NCBI GenBank assembly: GCA_025938035.1
Contig: JAICQE010000208.1
Location: 1-6,498, forward strand
DNA length: 6,498 nucleotides
Source of the DNA: Vicinamibacteria bacterium
Lineage (GTDB): Bacteria; Acidobacteriota; Vicinamibacteria; Vicinamibacterales; UBA2999
Direction: 5' to 3'
Shown here: piece by piece, positions 5,735-6,498 of the stretch
How positions within the stretch are numbered: position 1 is the stretch's first letter
How the letters are laid out: every line of letters starts with the position of its first letter
Notes under the pieces: generated by a model
Seen by the model: the letters and a program-made list of their open reading frames with translations, nothing else
Told to the model about the DNA's origin: nothing
Databases searched by the model: none
Program-made: the position numbers and the translations under genes

Positions 5735-6498
5735 ATGAGCAGCGTTCGAGTTCTCGTGGGTACCCGCAAAGGCGGTTTCATTCTCACGTCCGACGGCACG
5801 CGCGATCGCTGGAATGTGAGCGGACCGCATTTCGGCGGATGGGAGATCTACCACATCAAGGGATCTCCGGCGGACCCGAACCGTCTTTACGCGTCGCAGT
5901 CGAGCGGCTGGTTCGGGCAGGTCATTCAGCGCTCGAACGACGGTGGCCAGACGTGGGAGCCGGCTGGCAATCAATTCGCCTACGAAGGCGTTCCCGGAAC
6001 GCATCAGTGGTACGACGGGACGCCGCATCCGTGGGAATTCAAGCGTGTCTGGCACCTCGAGCCCTCACTGACGGACCCCGACGTTGTCTATGCGGGCGTG
6101 GAGGACGCCGCCCTTTTCCGCAGCACCGACGGCGCGAAAACGTGGCAGGAAATGCCGGGCCTGCGCGGTCACGGCTCGGGTTCGAAGTGGACGCCGGGCG
6201 CTGGTGGTCTCTGCCTGCACACGATCCTGCTGGACCCGACGAACGCCAACCGGATGTTCATCGCCATCTCCGCCGCCGGCGCGTTCCGCAGCGACGATGG
6301 CGGGCAGAGCTGGACGGCGATTAACCAGGGCCTGCGCTCGCAATACATTCCTGACCCGGCAGCGGAGGTCGGCCACTGCGTCCACCGCATCGCGATGCAC
6401 CCGACTCGCCCCGATGTCCTGTTCATGCAGAAGCACTGGGACGTGATGCGCAGCGACGACGCCGGCGCCTCCTGGCGAGAGGTCAGCGGCAACCTGCC
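5735..6498 (+). CDS. BNR/Asp-box beta-propeller protein, sialidase-like fold (3' end outside window)
   Basis: The first 254 residues of a repeat protein of the WD40/YVTN/BNR-like superfamily, often labelled exo-alpha-sialidase or glycosyl hydrolase. Four Asp-box turns are visible: SNDGGQTW at 67-74, STDGAKTW at 130-137, SDDGGQSW at 186-193 and SDDAGASW at 240-247, each closing a blade and spaced about 54-63 residues apart. Phrases such as [16 protein letters not shown] and [11 protein letters not shown] mark the start of the next blade. The N-terminus [16 protein letters not shown] is a beta strand, not a signal peptide, so the protein is probably cytoplasmic, which argues against a secreted sialidase. 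I see no sialidase FRIP motif or catalytic Tyr/Glu pair in this part. It lies 31 bases after the sigma gene and has its own strong ribosome binding site. True activity unknown. Confidence 0.9.
   Translation, partial: MSSVRVLVGTRKGGFILTSDGTRDRWNVSGPHFGGWEIYHIKGSPADPNRLYASQSSGWFGQVIQRSNDGGQTWEPAGNQFAYEGVPGTHQWYDGTPHPWEFKRVWHLEPSLTDPDVVYAGVEDAALFRSTDGAKTWQEMPGLRGHGSGSKWTPGAGGLCLHTILLDPTNANRMFIAISAAGAFRSDDGGQSWTAINQGLRSQYIPDPAAEVGHCVHRIAMHPTRPDVLFMQKHWDVMRSDDAGASWREVSGNL

Noticed and set aside
5735..6498. Calling the BNR protein a true secreted sialidase
   Set aside because: There is no signal peptide and no FRIP motif in the visible part. Asp boxes occur in many propellers without sialidase activity.

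Overview
The window is GC-rich bacterial DNA in which most codons end in G or C. It holds six protein genes, two of them cut by the window edges: one on the minus strand at the left and five in a row on the plus strand. No rRNA, tRNA, CRISPR array, transposase or phage gene is visible. The gene content (SxtJ/carbamoyltransferase/SGNH cassette, SnoaL-tailed ECF sigma factor, cytoplasmic BNR protein) and the heptamer-type intergenic repeats fit a soil or sediment bacterium, perhaps Acidobacteriota (Vicinamibacteria-like). That placement is inference; there is no marker gene.

Left, minus strand (1-947): the N-terminal two thirds or more of an MFS transporter of the metabolite:H+ symporter type. 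It is transcribed away from the other genes, and its 3' end lies outside the window.

Centre, plus strand (1064-4645): a three-gene cassette of a small SxtJ-type membrane protein, a full-length NodU/CmcH/TobZ-type O-carbamoyltransferase with intact metal-binding and catalytic motifs, and a membrane-anchored SGNH/GDSL-like hydrolase starting 3 bases after it. The combination recalls sxtI, sxtJ and sxtL of cyanobacterial saxitoxin clusters, but nothing else of saxitoxin synthesis is here, and no small SxtK-like (DUF5989) gene is present. The likely job is carbamoylation of a hydroxyl group on an unknown metabolite or glycan, with the SGNH protein acting at the membrane or in the periplasm.

Right, plus strand (4669-6498): an ECF-type sigma factor with a C-terminal SnoaL-like domain, then a BNR/Asp-box beta-propeller protein running off the right edge. 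Gaps along the plus-strand run are 93, 3, 23 and 31 bases, so part or all of it could be one transcript.

Three of the gaps hold short tandem repeats: two facing arrays of TTGGGAG-like heptamers (941-968 and 1010-1037), GGTTCAGGA nonamers (1502-1529), and AACTGAC heptamers (5691-5718) joined to an 11-bp-arm palindrome (5669-5691). The repeats reach into the start of the transporter gene and the end of the sigma gene. These repeats and the stripped-down carbamoylation cassette are the most interesting parts of the window.
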